Shown here: positions 28,228 through 39,669 of the stretch, piece after piece
Position numbering within the stretch: position 1 is the stretch's first letter
Layout of the letters: every line of letters begins with the position of its first letter
Assembly: GCA_012934845.2 (NCBI GenBank)
Contig: WNNJ02000528.1
Location: 124,001-188,000 of the forward strand
From: Pomphorhynchus laevis
Lineage: Eukaryota; Acanthocephala; Palaeacanthocephala; Echinorhynchida; Pomphorhynchidae
DNA: 64,000 bases
Direction: 5' to 3'
The notes under the pieces: generated by a model
Told to the model about the DNA's origin: nothing
Databases searched by the model: none
The model's input: the letters and a program-made list of their open reading frames with translations, nothing else
Position numbers and translations under genes: made by a program

Positions 28228-29420
28228 CAGCTGATCAGAGAAGAGAGGTGGCCGTCACAATGCTTTTAGCCTCCCCATCCGATGTAGCAGGCATCAATAT
28301 TAGTATGCGTGTTTTTATTCCTAAGAAAAAATCCTGCTCATGCCCTAAAGATTTGCGACCCATTTCGATTCAAAATGCCCTCGTGTCAATTTACGAGAAA
28401 GCGCTTGCGCGTAAAATCTGCGACCATTCAAGTAGGCGTAATTTGATCCCTTCAGGTTTTCATGGGTTCGTCAAAGTTTGCTCAGTCCATTCAGCAGTTG
28501 GTGAGGTGGAGCAGTTTTGTCGGGATAATAGCCATCGTCTAGTTGTGGCTGTTTTCCTTAACTTTTATGCTGCATTTGACCGCATCTCCATTCCTTTTGT
28601 GATCTCTTCTCTCAGGTCCCTCGGGTTGCCTGCGAGAATTGTGAACAGAGTGAAGATCCTGTTGTTTATTAAGCGATTTTACTATGAAGACGACCCTGAT
28701 GCGTGTCAGTTCTACCCTATTACGGGTGTACCTCTAGGATCCCCACTTTCTCCTATCTTATATCTTGCTGCCACTATTAAACTATTCCAAATATTTAAAC
28801 GCGAACAACGTCTTGTGGTGTACGCTGATGACACCACAGCACTGTTCACTGGACACAGGTGTAAAGACGTAGTCTCTGACATCAGCCGTTTCTTTTTAAG
28901 ATTAAAAGATCAGTTACCCATATCCAATCTTATTTTAAACTCAGCTAAATCGCAGGTGGTCGTCTTTCATGGCACACCTGCTACAAAGCAAAAACTTAAG
29001 AGATTAGCACTCTCTGCGCTCCCCTCCATATTTGCCTCTGAACCACTTCCCACATTCACAAGTCGAGTAAAATACCTGGGGTTCACCGTTACGGTGAACT
29101 GGTCGGCGAAAGCTGACCTGGATAGACTCAAACGTATCCTGAAGAAAGCTAGGTGGGCCCTGAAACGGGTTCAGTATCTGTCGTTGAAAGGGAAAACCCA
29201 AATGCGCCTTTGGGGCACTTGGGCTATCTCGGGATTAGTCTTCTTTTCAAGAGGACGTCCCCCAGAGCAAAGGCTAAGGTTTCTTAAGCTCCTCGTCTCG
29301 CGTTTACCCAGCATAGTCCGCACCGACTGGACTCTTCGGGGGGGGGTGAGAGACCCCGGGTGGTTCAGTCGGAAGGCGGCGTGTTGGATAGGTTGGGGGC
29401 TCAGATCCCTCTGGATTTGA
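28224..29420 (+). pseudogene. LINE ORF2 reverse transcriptase part, inactive
   Basis: 398 codons cover the whole polymerase. Fingers show CPKDLRPISIQNALVSIYEK. Motif A reads VVAVFLNFYAAFDRI, where the copy at 52863 has FLDFSAAFDRI, so a catalytic aspartate has become asparagine. Motif B is GVPLGSPLSPIL (Gln to Leu). Motif C, VVYADDTTALF, is intact. The thumb and the C-terminal block RGRPPEQRLRFLKLLVSRLP complete it, ending at TGA 29420. The substitutions make a working enzyme unlikely. The overlap with the endonuclease frame indicates a further shift close to 28200. Confidence 0.8.
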
Positions 29421-29549
29421 TGCCGTAATATCGGTATGAAGACTTGAATAAGAGAAGAAAGAGGATCTTGTTTTTTTTGACTGACTTTTTAATCACTTTA
29501 TTTATCACTGTTTTTGTATTAGTAAGAAAATCTTATTATTGTTGCTTAC

Positions 29550-30450
29550 TGATAAGAATACACATTGGAGCAATAAATCTTAAGACATTTATAATATATA
29601 GGATAAAGTCATATCAGCAACCTATAAATCGGTTTCATGAATGTAATCCAATGATTCTGTACAACTTAAATCTAGAAAAATAGGTTACTATCTAAAATTA
29701 CACTTGACAAAATAGCGATGTTGGTTACTTCTAAGTGAAAATATTGGGCCAATAATTTCATTTAGTGTGTATTCATCGATTTAAAACATTTTATAAGCTT
29801 AATTGCTGGACACAAAATCAAAAACGGTAAATAATGTGTAATAATTACACGACTTTTATCTGGCCTTATTGACCAGAGTGCTTCGCATCTTGGATATCCT
29901 TTGCAAATTGTCTTATCAATAGCTATTTAGGGTATATATCAAGATTCGATACCTAATTAGTGAATATAATTACATAATATCTGTAAGAGCAAAACCTGCA
30001 ACGCTTTGTGCCGCTATGCTATATGGTCATATTCACTTAAATTATATTGATAGCTTTTATATACAATTTTAATCAATGCTTCGGAATGGTCACGCACTTT
30101 TAATGTGCATTGAACATAATGTCATTCACAAATGATCTGCATCAGCATTTAAGCTAACTATTCGGGTTCGAAACACTTGCGACATGATTCTAAAGGTTTT
30201 TTACTAAATGGTTAACTAAAAGGATAAATAATAATTAATAAATTTTTTTTCAAAGAAAAATTTTTCTACAACTAAAATACTAATAATCAAAGGCCGTGCC
30301 AGAAAATAAACTAAAACTTAGATATTTTTCAAAGCGACTATTAATTACCAGGATGATGAAATCGCGAGCGTACTTCTCTGATCCACATAACCACTAGGAT
30401 TGCTGTTTATACTCAGCGTAGTTAACAATTGAGTTATAATATCACTGTAT
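29550..30450. other. AT-rich stretch with no recognised feature
   Basis: There are no open frames with family signatures, no tandem repeats and no structured RNA that I can recognise. The only frame of note (29444-29683, +) runs out of the LINE 3' UTR into low-complexity sequence. Confidence 0.5.
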
Positions 30451-31830
30451 AATTGAATATTCCTATCAGCTTTTCTTCCTGCCCGTCGTTACAATAGAAT
30501 TTGCGCGTTGTGGCTCATTTCACCTAGTGATGACTAGGTGAAATTAGGCCATTTCAATAGCTACAATATGTTCTCCGTATTTCAGTTTTTCGTGGTATAA
30601 ATAGGCGTTTGACAATTCAAACGAATAGGACGATGTCAAATGGTTAAAAACACAAATGTCCATCATGGACCTAGTCGTCCTATCACCGAAAAGGCCATTA
30701 CAAGAAATGTCAACGAGTGTATTTCGCTGTCGTGTAGTAGAACTTTCAAACTCGGAATTTTTAGGAACATCCCGCAATTGAGGTTAAGTAGCTACTTCAC
30801 AAGTGACATCAGAAGATTCATCGGCTAAGAAATCACCAACCAACTGATCTCTAATAATAAGCAACCCTTGGATATATTTGTGACCAATTATAACGTACTG
30901 TGACAGCATCATAAAACGCAAGTTCCGTCATCATACGATCACTCTACTTAGGCCTGGCAGAGAGCCACGAAGACACTCCCATATTGGATGCAAATTTCAT
31001 TATCAACTGAGAATTGAGAATCACCACGCGCCGGTGTCTCGACTTTATTCCTTCAAATTTATCTTTTTCATTTATAATCAATGACGAAATATTGATTAAC
31101 ATTTTTAATAGACATCTTCCATTAATTCATCAATTAGAGGCGTGCACATCTGTATTAATCTAGTATATTTTATTTCTGGAGAATCAGCTGGGTCATTTAT
31201 CAACCATGTCTTAGAGGAATCTTTATTATTCCACAGATAGAGTCATTCGTAACTGTTAGGCCTAAAATGGCAGTTGACGTACAATGATATCGAATATAAC
31301 CTTAGACAGGCATGTAAAGATGATTCTGAACGCTTTGCAAGTATGCTGTTTATAGTTCCATTTGAATTGCCTTGACTGCGTAAAAGCTATAAAAGCAATA
31401 TGTGGACTCACATCGGCTACATCTGACAATCGTTATAGAACATCACACTACTTATCTACCTTCCTAGTTAGGATGCCCTCCACGAAACTTTAATCTTCAA
31501 CTGGCGATCAATTTAATTTTCAGTGAACACTTTGAAGGCTTTAGACCGAATACCAGAATGTACAAGGAAGTTGAATTTCTCCTTGTTCGCAAAATATTCA
31601 TATTTTGGACCAATTTCACGGGTAAAAGTTCATATTTTTTTAAATCATAAGAGAATCTACACAATTAGCGTTGTTAATTTAACGATTAGCGGCGTGCATA
31701 TCTGTTTGATCTAGTATGTTCTATTTATGGGCAATCAGCTGGGTCATTTATTCCCATACAACCACGTCCTAGAGGAAGCTTTATTATTCCTCATAATTAA
31801 ATAATAACTTTTTTATGATATTTTTTTCTT
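30450..31830 (-). mobile_element. Reverse-transcribing element of uncertain class, C-terminal remnant 1
   Basis: Minus-strand frames match the C-terminal region of the family at 47870-50200: a GINDPADSPEIKYTRL block before the end of the polymerase part, and TRSMMDICVFNHLTSSYS, which resembles the DVRVFNP segment of metazoan reverse transcriptases of this kind. A part of about 100 bp occurs twice, at 31138-31240 and 31688-31790. It is old, with many breaks. Confidence 0.5.
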
Positions 31831-31839
31831 TCTTTTTAG

Positions 31840-32340
31840 AACACTCATATAAAACATATACGCATATCAAACGTAAAACATCCTATACCGAGCAACATGT
31901 TAGCTAAAAGTATTATCTATAAGGAAATTGTACATATTTAGTCGTTCCTTTTTAAGCCCTAGCATCTTTTATTGTGTTGAGCCATGACAGAACGTAATCG
32001 TAAGGCCATTGACATTGACTTTGCCATTTGTGTAGATATTACCTGTCTTAAGTGATAAATGCAATCTGTGTAACTTCCATAAGATGTGGTCGCCATACGT
32101 TGCGCCATTGTTTTTAGTAATTTATCAGCAGTCAGCCCGATCTTAGATTTGGTTATTGATTTTAAATAAATCAATTTAGAACATTTCAACTTTTGTGCAT
32201 TTCTCATTTGAATTTAAATTCATATTTCCATTGCTATTTTTTATTTTTTCCTTTAAAGGCCATCTTTTAGACTCTATGGTTTGTAGTTTAGATTTCCTTT
32301 TTAAATATTTTTAAACATTTATAAAAAATCGATCTGATAC
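31840..32340. other. AT-rich stretch with a weak minus-strand frame
   Basis: A frame at 32207-31959 (-) reads MRNAQKLKCSKLIYL and ends MALRLRSVMAQHNKRC. It has a protein-like look but no recognised family, no clear splice sites and no partner exons. It may be part of the neighbouring element. Nothing else is seen. Confidence 0.3.
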
Positions 32341-32344
32341 ATTG

Positions 32345-33325
32345 TAATTATTAATCAATTCACAAAAATTGAATATTTCAAAAATTCTTACTTTATATAA
32401 ATTTAAATTATTTTAAATCTCAAGATTAAAATATTTATTATTATTTTGATTATATAGTGCAAAATACGTAGAATCAGTTAAGTAATCTAATTATAAAAAT
32501 GAAATTTAAACTCTTAAGTGCGAAATTGTCATGGATAAATATACCTTATTTCATCAAATTACATATTAGAAAATAGCCACTAGAATGTATTTGGTCCCGC
32601 TGCTTTATTGGATTGAGTTATAGGGTTGAAATCTGGTAACATACCAGCTCACACATATGACCTTTAATATTTATTCTAATAAATCGTATATTATAAATTA
32701 ATTGGATCATAAAAATTCTTAGATTTAAAAAATCTTAAGTTAAAAATCGCAATTATTGAAAAGATTAAAATGTTTACATTTTGGCATTTATGTACAAAAT
32801 AAATAGACTCAGTTAACTAATCTGATTTTAAGCAAGGATTTTTATAAAAATATAGATCTTTGTAAATATCTATTAATAATTTATGCATGTATCTCATGAT
32901 TGGTTATATTTCATTTAAACGTGATTTCGTATGTATCCTGTATAAATTAGTTTTTCAATCAAGATATATTTATTAATCATTTACTAGTCCCCCCCCCGAG
33001 AATCAAACAAATAACTTTGAGTAATTTTTCGCCAATGCAATTGGCTCCTAGGCCAATTATCATTATCGTGTATTTGATCCGGCTGCTATGTTGTGCCGAG
33101 TAATAGGGTTCAATGCCTAATAACAAATCAGTTCCTTCTGATTATATCTATTCCTTATTCGGATACATTGTATTTATTAGTCAATTCATAAAAATTGATT
33201 TTTATTTTAAATTTTAATCTTTATTTTTTATTTTTTACAGTAATTTATCTTTAATTTAAATGTTATACTTATTTATTTTTGATTTAAAAAACGTAGACTC
33301 AGTTATCTGATCTGATTTGTTTTAC
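32345..33325 (+). mobile_element. Penelope-associated terminal repeats, three copies
   Basis: A tail-only copy ends near 32492 (AAAATACGTAGAATCAGTTA). A full copy runs from about 32555 to 32835, with ATGTATTTGGTCCCGCTGCT at its head and AGACTCAGTTAACTAATCTG at its tail. Another runs from about 33055 to 33325, with GTGTATTTGATCCGGCTGCT at the head and ACGTAGACTCAGTTATCTGA at the tail. The head carries the hammerhead-like elements, in degraded form here. The bodies are AT-rich and non-coding. Confidence 0.6.
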
Positions 33326-33544
33326 TGATAAGTTATTATCCACCTGTGGAGTTGTTTTTCTAGTAATTTATGACTACTGTCAGAAATACTAAAACTATGT
33401 ATTCTTGAGACGACATCTAGTAATTAATATAATTATAAAATGACAAAACAATAATGCTAAATCAAAATTTAATAATTAAATAATAAAATAAATAATTTAA
33501 AAAAAAATTCAGCTTACAGATGCAATCAAGTACAATTAAAAAAC

Positions 33545-33605
33545 ATTCATTGCAAGTGGCAGCATGAAAAACAGTGATCCGGCTAGCGGATCACACACAT
33601 CGGGT
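33545..33605 (-). repeat. Short dispersed repeat shared with 52712-52752
   Basis: GCAGCATGAAAAACAGTGAT followed by CCGGCTAGCGGATCACACAC is the reverse complement of a stretch just upstream of the second Jockey-superfamily LINE. This is probably a fragment of an unidentified element. Confidence 0.45.
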
Positions 33606-33775
33606 AGGTTTCTAATTAATAAATACAATTAATAATTAATAGTACAATTAATAATTGTTTTTAGACTTTCTATAATTTAAATAATTAAATAATTATCTAT
33701 GATTTAACCCTTTAAAATATTAAAATATTCCTCAACTCTATATATATTAGTTATGGGTTAGGTGATTTTCATTAA

Positions 33776-33778
<3 letters not shown>

Positions 33779-33846
<68 letters not shown>
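33779..33846. repeat. (AT)n microsatellite
   Basis: An uninterrupted AT dinucleotide run of about 68 bases. It can extrude a cruciform and is likely polymorphic in length. Confidence 0.95.
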
Positions 33847-33848
<2 letters not shown>

Positions 33849-34129
33849 TTTAAATCAAATATATATTTCTTTGAATGAATTATATAACCCTCATTTCTAA
33901 ATGCATATTCCTCATTTAAATTTATACAATACTTTAATATTATCCTTTATAATTTGGAATTTATTAATTAAAAATGATGACTTTATCTATTTTAAATCCT
34001 GAATTAAAACGCTAAACAATTTTCTATTAATTCATCTAGTTCTCAAACAAATTTGATGAATTTTATTTTACCTTTTCTAAGGTAAAAAGGGAGAAGTTTG
34101 CATCCCAAGGTGTTTACACATTAAAATGT

Positions 34130-34882
34130 AAACTGCTTCACGTGATCACTTTTAATAGACCTGGCAATAGCTAAAATCTAGGTCGCGTAGCGCGTGGAGT
34201 GGATGTGGTAGATCTTTAGAGATCTTTCTCCAGCCTGCAATCGCCTTAAGCACGGCAGCTTCCCGTCAGATGCTGTTGGAATGGCCGTTGTAAGTTTAGT
34301 CTAAATCAACAAAACTAGGCGGCGACACCGAAAAAGCAACGTACAAAATTGACTTCACGGAAGATCTTTTATGACTTAACAGAAAATCTTAAGCTAAAGG
34401 ATCTTTATGTTATCTTTATCTTAATTTCTTTTTATGAAGAAATTATTAGCTCAATAAATCAAAAATTAATTAACGACTATGATAGGCTAAGTTGTATAAT
34501 AGACAGTTTTTGTAATATAAAATATTATAATCGTACAATAAATGTTAATAATAACAATAGAAAATATACATTAACCATAAACTTTATCAATAAATGTATA
34601 GATAACATAAATATAGCCGGACTTTTAAATAATTCTAAAAGTAAAGAAATAATAGGGTCAGATTTAAGTAAATATATTCCTAAAATAAGGTATAAACTCC
34701 TACCACCATTTGGACGAAAAATTTGTAATTATAATAAAGAATTAAAATCAATATGTAACGATAATATTAGAAACATTATGGAAACAGAATGCAATTGTAA
34801 AAGTCTTAGTTTTGATAAAATAAATGAACATATATGTACCCATAATCTAGAATTAATTGAAAATTGTGAATTAAAATTGTGA
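34130..34882 (+). mobile_element. Penelope-like element fragment, N-terminal region
   Basis: The open stretch 34349-34882 encodes 177 residues with PKIRYKLLPPFGRKI, NYNKELKSICND and CNCKSLSFDKINEHICTHNL. These correspond to the part of Penelope-like polyproteins that precedes the linker seen in the fragment at 21770-22570; the two overlap around HNLELIEN. A GC-richer stretch at 34130-34330 just before it may belong to the same element. Palm and endonuclease are absent here. It is a partial, old copy. Confidence 0.6.
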
Positions 34883-35573
34883 AATATACTTATATTTCAG
34901 TTTGCTGATTTGATTTGTTTAAAAATTAAATTTAGCCCAAAGAAAATATAAATTATAAGATTGAAATAAAATAAAATGTTCGGAAAAGCATAATAATGCA
35001 CTATTATTTAAAGCATTAAATTAAATGTTCGAATAGTTATTGAACTGTAAGCAAACGCGAATTGAAAAAGATGGAAAAAATCAAAACAAAGAAACAATTG
35101 TAATTTTGATAAAATAAAATAAAAAAAATCGAAAATACAAAGTAGAATCGATCATTTTATAATATTTTATCGTTTACAACATTAAATAAAATACCAGAGA
35201 AAGAATTAAATTGCTGATTAAATTAAATTAAATGCAAGCTGAGACAAATACAAAATTAAATTACACAAAATACATAATTGCAGAATTAGGGATTTAGGCA
35301 AATTTAATACAATTGAACGTAAAATACTGTGATATACAAAAATGTAGAAAATATAATATTTGCTCTACTAATTAGTTATTATATATTATAAAACATAGAT
35401 AAAATAATAAATTCACAACTATATATAATTTTACTATAATAATATATACTCAATTATTTATTATATTTTGATTATTAATTGTATATTTAATCCAAAACAA
35501 TTGAAACAATTGTAATTTTGATAAAATAAAATAAAAAAAATCGAAAATACAAATTTATCGTTTACAATTAGAT

Positions 35574-36302
35574 TGTTTTATCAGAGGAAATACATCATTA
35601 GCATGTATTTAGCCCCGCTGCTCTGTTGGGTAGAGGAGTTAGGGGCCGAAACCTGATAGCATAGCAGTCAAACAGAGGAGTTAGGGGCCGAAACCTGATA
35701 GCATAGCAGCTCATCCTGATGACCTCTAATTCTTATTTTGATACATCGTCTGTTATTTATTAGTCAATTCATAAAAATGACGTTTATTTTAAATTTCATT
35801 TTTTTATTTTAACTTGATTTAAATTATAGAAAATCTAAAAACAATTATTAATTTTATTATTAATTTTATTATTTTATTATTATTAATTTTAATTATTAAT
35901 TTTATTATTTAATTATTAAATTTTGATTTAGCATTATTATGTTTTGTTTATTTTATAATTATATTAAATACGTAGACTCAGTTAGCTGATTTGATTTACT
36001 CAATTTCCGCATATTTAGCATCGACTTTTTACCTGCCTATATTCGTACATCTACTATTTTTACATTTTTATTAGTTAATTCATAAATTAACTAATAAATT
36101 ATATTAGTATAATAAATCACATATTATTAGTTAATTCATAAAAATGACGTTTATTTTAAATTTCAATTTTTTTAACTTGATATAAATTATAAAAAATCTT
36201 ATAACAATTATTTATTTTATCATTTAATTATTAAATTTTGATTCATCATTATTATTGTTTTGTTTATTTTTAACTGTAGACTGAGTTAGCTTATTTGATT
36301 AA
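35574..36302 (+). mobile_element. Penelope-associated terminal repeats, one full copy and one tail copy
   Basis: The full copy (about 35574-36000) has the cleanest head: TCAGAGGAAATACATCATTA, GCATGTATTTAGCCCCGCTG, AACCTGATAGCATAGCAG, CATCCTGATGACCTCTAATT. Its tail is ACGTAGACTCAGTTAGCTGA. Part of the head is duplicated inside the copy (35636-35667 again at 35681-35710). 36110-36302 is a second, headless copy. Confidence 0.65.
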
Positions 36303-36594
36303 ATTAAGCAGCTATTTGGCTCCATAGATGTACACAATTTGAAACAAAAATTCTTTAGTAAATTGATTTATTCAATGACTCAATCAATGTAGACAAGATC
36401 TACTTTTAACATTGAATATAAGCAATTCCGGATATTATAGTATGTTTCTGTTGAACTCTTCCGCTTATAATCAATCCTTTATTATAATAGAATACAGTGC
36501 TTATGATATATATCTTATGATCACATCAGGTTGTTCTTAGTTAGTTTTTCAAATTGAAGTTGAACTATTCCGCTCATAATAGGATACTAGATAA

Positions 36595-36740
36595 TCAAAT
36601 TTAATCAGAGGAAATACATCATTAGCACGTATTTGGTCCCGCTGCTATGTTGGGTAGAGAAATAGTGGCCGGAACCTCGTAGCATAGCAGTTTCTTCTGA
36701 TGGCCTTTACTTTTTATTCGAATACATCTTGATATGATAT
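36595..36740 (+). mobile_element. Penelope-associated terminal repeat, head only
   Basis: TCAGAGGAAATACATCATTA and CACGTATTTGGTCCCGCTGC, then GTAGCATAGCAGTTTCTTCT and GATGGCCTTTAC. The body is missing or diverged beyond 36740. Confidence 0.6.
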
Positions 36741-37191
36741 ATGATATTCGGAAATGATATCTCGTATCAACTTTGTAAATATTCAATTGTAAAGTTTTAC
36801 TATATACTGCATAGATTGTGTTCGATCTATGAAAACAATAATTACTTGTTAATAGCTTAGATAATCTAATATTTACTAATATTAATTAATCTTATATTAA
36901 TATAATATACTATAAAATCTAATATAATATAAAATCTATAATATAAAATCTAATCTAATATTAATTAAATTTAAATTATTTAAATTTTAATTATTAAATC
37001 AATTAAATATTTTACTCTCAAAGAGAAATGAACATAAATTAATCGCATTCTGTAAAGGTGAATTATGTATATCTATATCGAAGAGAAACATCCTCTTTTT
37101 AAGAATTAATCTCTGTCTGTTATTAATATTAATTTAGACAAGCAAATATTTCCATCAAATAGACACATTGGTATTACTGTGCTGATACAAA

Positions 37192-37371
37192 ATGCAGGTT
37201 ATTCCTATCGTCATTATAAGAGATATAGAAGAGAGTATCGAAAATTCCACCGTAGAATGCATTATGACGCAAAGAAAGCAAACGTTACACTATGAATATA
37301 GTCTATATGTGTTTCTGAAATATCGGTACGAAACATTAAAAAACATTTACAAGGTAAATCAGCAATATTAG
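37192..37371 (+). CDS. Small open frame or alternative first exon before the NHL gene
   Basis: ATG at 37192 opens 59 codons (MQVIPIVIIRDIEESIENST, then QRKQTLHYEYSLYVFLKYRY) with a balanced, protein-like composition unusual for this AT-rich DNA. A GTAAAT donor follows an AAG codon at 37353/37354, in phase 0. The stop lies at 37369-37371, 8 bases before the NHL gene's ATG. It could be an upstream open frame on the same mRNA, or a first exon spliced to something downstream. No family is recognised. Confidence 0.3.
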   Translation: MQVIPIVIIRDIEESIENSTVECIMTQRKQTLHYEYSLYVFLKYRYETLKNIYKVNQQY

Positions 37372-37378
37372 CACATGA

Positions 37379-38794
37379 ATGGCGGAGGTGGTAGGGGTTA
37401 CGTTGGAACTGTTAAAGACTGTACAAAGGTTGATCGATGTAGTTAACCAAGAATATTCCAGCAAGGGTAACCTTCCGAACGAAGCAAAGCTTTTCCTCAG
37501 CTTCTGCAGGGAAATGCAAGCAACTGTTCAGATGTTACGTTCAAAGAATATTGAAAACTTTACACCTGGAAAAGAATTCCTGCACCGAATGGACATTCGG
37601 TTAACTGACGCTTACTTAAAACTGAATTCTATCCATAAAAAGCAGACAGGATTTTTCAGCAAATTATGCTACTTTTTTACGTACGATTCGTTTCTGGCGG
37701 AGTTACATGAACTCCGCACAAAAATGGTCGAAGAATTAAAATTGCTTAAACATCAGCATGAATCTGTTTGGGAAATGATACCCTTTGAAAATGATCAAAA
37801 TATTACTAGCAAAGAAGAAGACGAAGAAAATGATGAAAATCGATCAATTAGTGGTATAAATCAAATAGCATGTCAATTGATAGCGTCATCTTTAGATTGC
37901 GCTTCAAAGGTAAATCAGGGACTAAGGCGTTGTTGTGAAAGCCAATCATCCAGTAATTTAATAGAGCTAACAGCATCCCGACAATTTGCAGTGGATCAAC
38001 CACGCTCGGCTAATCTAATGCCTAATTCTAGCATTTTGGTATGCTCTACCAAATCACAAAGGTTGTTACATTTTCACATCAACGGCACGCTAAGTCGTCA
38101 AAAGTGGTTTGCCGAGAAGCCAACAACCATGACAGTATCTATTACCTATATAGTTCTGGGGTTTCAAGAAAATGTAAAGTTGTTTGACTTTGATTTCGAA
38201 TTTGTTTGTCAGTGGGGTACTTGGGGTGATGGAGAAAATCAACTGAAAGGATGCTACGCACTGATGTTGTTAGAAAATCAGTTATATGTTTGTGATACTG
38301 GCAACAGCAGAATTCATACAATTTCCATTGAACACAATCAATTCAAACATACAAGTATGTGTTATTTACCAAAGCAGAGCCAGACCGTAAAACCAATGGG
38401 GATTCTACTCGTTGCTGACTGTTTTTGGATATCAGACCATGGCAATCAACAGATTCTTTTGTGCAATGAAACTACATTTATTGGTAGTCTAAGACCAAAC
38501 CAACTTATAGCATCGAATACGTACGAAAATAACCTGTTTAGACCTAGCGGTATGTGTCTGGTTAATAAGAATTTCGTGTTCATATGTGATGAAGCACATT
38601 CATGGATATTAGTTTATCATTCATTAAATCGCTCGTTGTTGTCTGTTATCACACATAATTGGATGAGGTATCCATGCAGTATATCCATTCTTGACGATAG
38701 ACTGCTAATTGCAAATGCTTTACAAAACACCGTTGTCGCTTTCAAATTTAATTTTAGAAAACGCTTTTTTTCTTCAAAAATTAGATCTGATTGA
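37379..38794 (+). CDS. NHL-repeat protein with helical N-terminal domain (possible HeLo/MLKL-like bundle)
   Basis: 471 residues in one exon, intact. Residues 1-130 are predicted all-helical (VTLELLKTVQRLIDVVNQEY, FLSFCREMQATVQMLRSKN, GFFSKLCYFFTYDSF, ELHELRTKMVEELKLLKHQ). The spacing of hydrophobics and the GFFSKL turn resemble four-helix-bundle domains of the HeLo/MLKL N-terminal type; this is inference. An acidic linker (SKEEDEENDENR) lies near 148. Residues about 215-465 form an NHL beta-propeller: WGTWGDGENQLKGCYAL, LYVCDTGNSRIHTIS, FWISDHGNQQILL, LFRPSGMCLVNKNFVFICDE and RYPCSISILDDRLLIANA. No signal peptide, membrane segment, RING or B-box is present. NHL propellers bind protein, RNA or lipid. 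The start ATGGCGGAG is the first in frame after the upstream frame's stop. Function is unknown. Confidence 0.85.
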   Translation: MAEVVGVTLELLKTVQRLIDVVNQEYSSKGNLPNEAKLFLSFCREMQATVQMLRSKNIENFTPGKEFLHRMDIRLTDAYLKLNSIHKKQTGFFSKLCYFFTYDSFLAELHELRTKMVEELKLLKHQHESVWEMIPFENDQNITSKEEDEENDENRSISGINQIACQLIASSLDCASKVNQGLRRCCESQSSSNLIELTASRQFAVDQPRSANLMPNSSILVCSTKSQRLLHFHINGTLSRQKWFAEKPTTMTVSITYIVLGFQENVKLFDFDFEFVCQWGTWGDGENQLKGCYALMLLENQLYVCDTGNSRIHTISIEHNQFKHTSMCYLPKQSQTVKPMGILLVADCFWISDHGNQQILLCNETTFIGSLRPNQLIASNTYENNLFRPSGMCLVNKNFVFICDEAHSWILVYHSLNRSLLSVITHNWMRYPCSISILDDRLLIANALQNTVVAFKFNFRKRFFSSKIRSD

Positions 38795-38799
38795 ATATT

Positions 38800-39660
38800 T
38801 TTATTGAATGAATGTAATTCTGATAAAAAAATTATAATAATTTATTTATGAAATTTATACAGCCAAGACATCATCTTAAAAAAGTCAAAAATGTAATGTG
38901 AATCTTGTTTACTTAATGTCGACTGTTATATGATAGCGCAACAACATACTCCTGAGTCATTCAGGGACAACTGCAAAATATAAATGACTAGTCCCTTTGT
39001 ACGCTGAGATTGGCCATTTTGTACGATGGATTAATACAAGAATTAAAAAAGCTTATTTTCTTGTTCAATGAATGTTTTTTGAAAAGTATAAACTTTTTGC
39101 TGATAAAAGTGCACATAAATTCATATTAGCCTCTTTTTTAGACTTTGCGCCCGTTTTCAGTTCTCACTTTATCCTCTTCATAATGCATTTGAATTTGTTC
39201 ATGTCAAACCGGAAGCCCAATTCACCGAAATGGTAAATCTATATATCTTACTCTATGTGTAAGATACAAATAGGTCGATTATCAAAGCATATAGGAATTT
39301 TGATATTAATAATCTTTTTAATATTTTCGTACGTGTATTCACAAAATAATTTTAAGAATTTGAAATCACAAGCACCTACTATTTTAGAAATGTTATAAAG
39401 AATGTTGGTATAGTCAATATTTTTAATCATATAATATAAATTTAAGAAATTATCAACGTCGATCGACGAATGTCGAACATACGTTGCCTGGGCTCCTCCA
39501 CGAAGAGGCTAATTGGCAATAGAGGCCAGTTTAATACTTAATCGAGACTGGCACCTAGCGGCGAGAATTGCCATTGAATTATCACAAATCAGATCACTAA
39601 ACTGAAGCTGCATATTTTGCACTCTTCATGAATTTATAAATGTAAATATCTGAATCTTAA
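38800..39660. other. Intergenic stretch with weak possible exons
   Basis: A minus-strand frame at 39430-39248 (IDYTNILYNISKIVGACDF, FCEYTYENIKKI) and a plus-strand stretch at about 39150-39232 between TTTTTTAG and GTAAAT look faintly protein-like. No family or linked exon supports them. A GC-richer patch at 39455-39580 (CTCCTCCACGAAGAGGC, GACTGGCACCTAGCGGCG) is probably a fragment of a mobile element. Confidence 0.3.
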
Positions 39661-39669
39661 AAATAGGTT

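Larger units (their letters stand above)
25760..29550 (+). mobile_element. Jockey-superfamily LINE, nearly full length, copy 1
   Basis: This has a 5' UTR from 25760, then ORF1, then ORF2 with endonuclease and reverse transcriptase, and a short 3' UTR ending near 29545 (AAGAAAATCTTATTA resembles the end of copy 2). GC content is roughly twice that of the surrounding DNA. The 5' end interrupts a copy of the fucosyltransferase upstream region. No RNase H domain is seen. The clade cannot be fixed by eye; a Jockey/R1-type arrangement (CCHC ORF1, APE endonuclease, RT) is clear. Confidence 0.85.

Noticed and set aside
34349-34882. Host gene of 177 residues
   Set aside because: The segment continues into the linker region of the Penelope-like family and overlaps the minus-strand fragment at 22530-22570.
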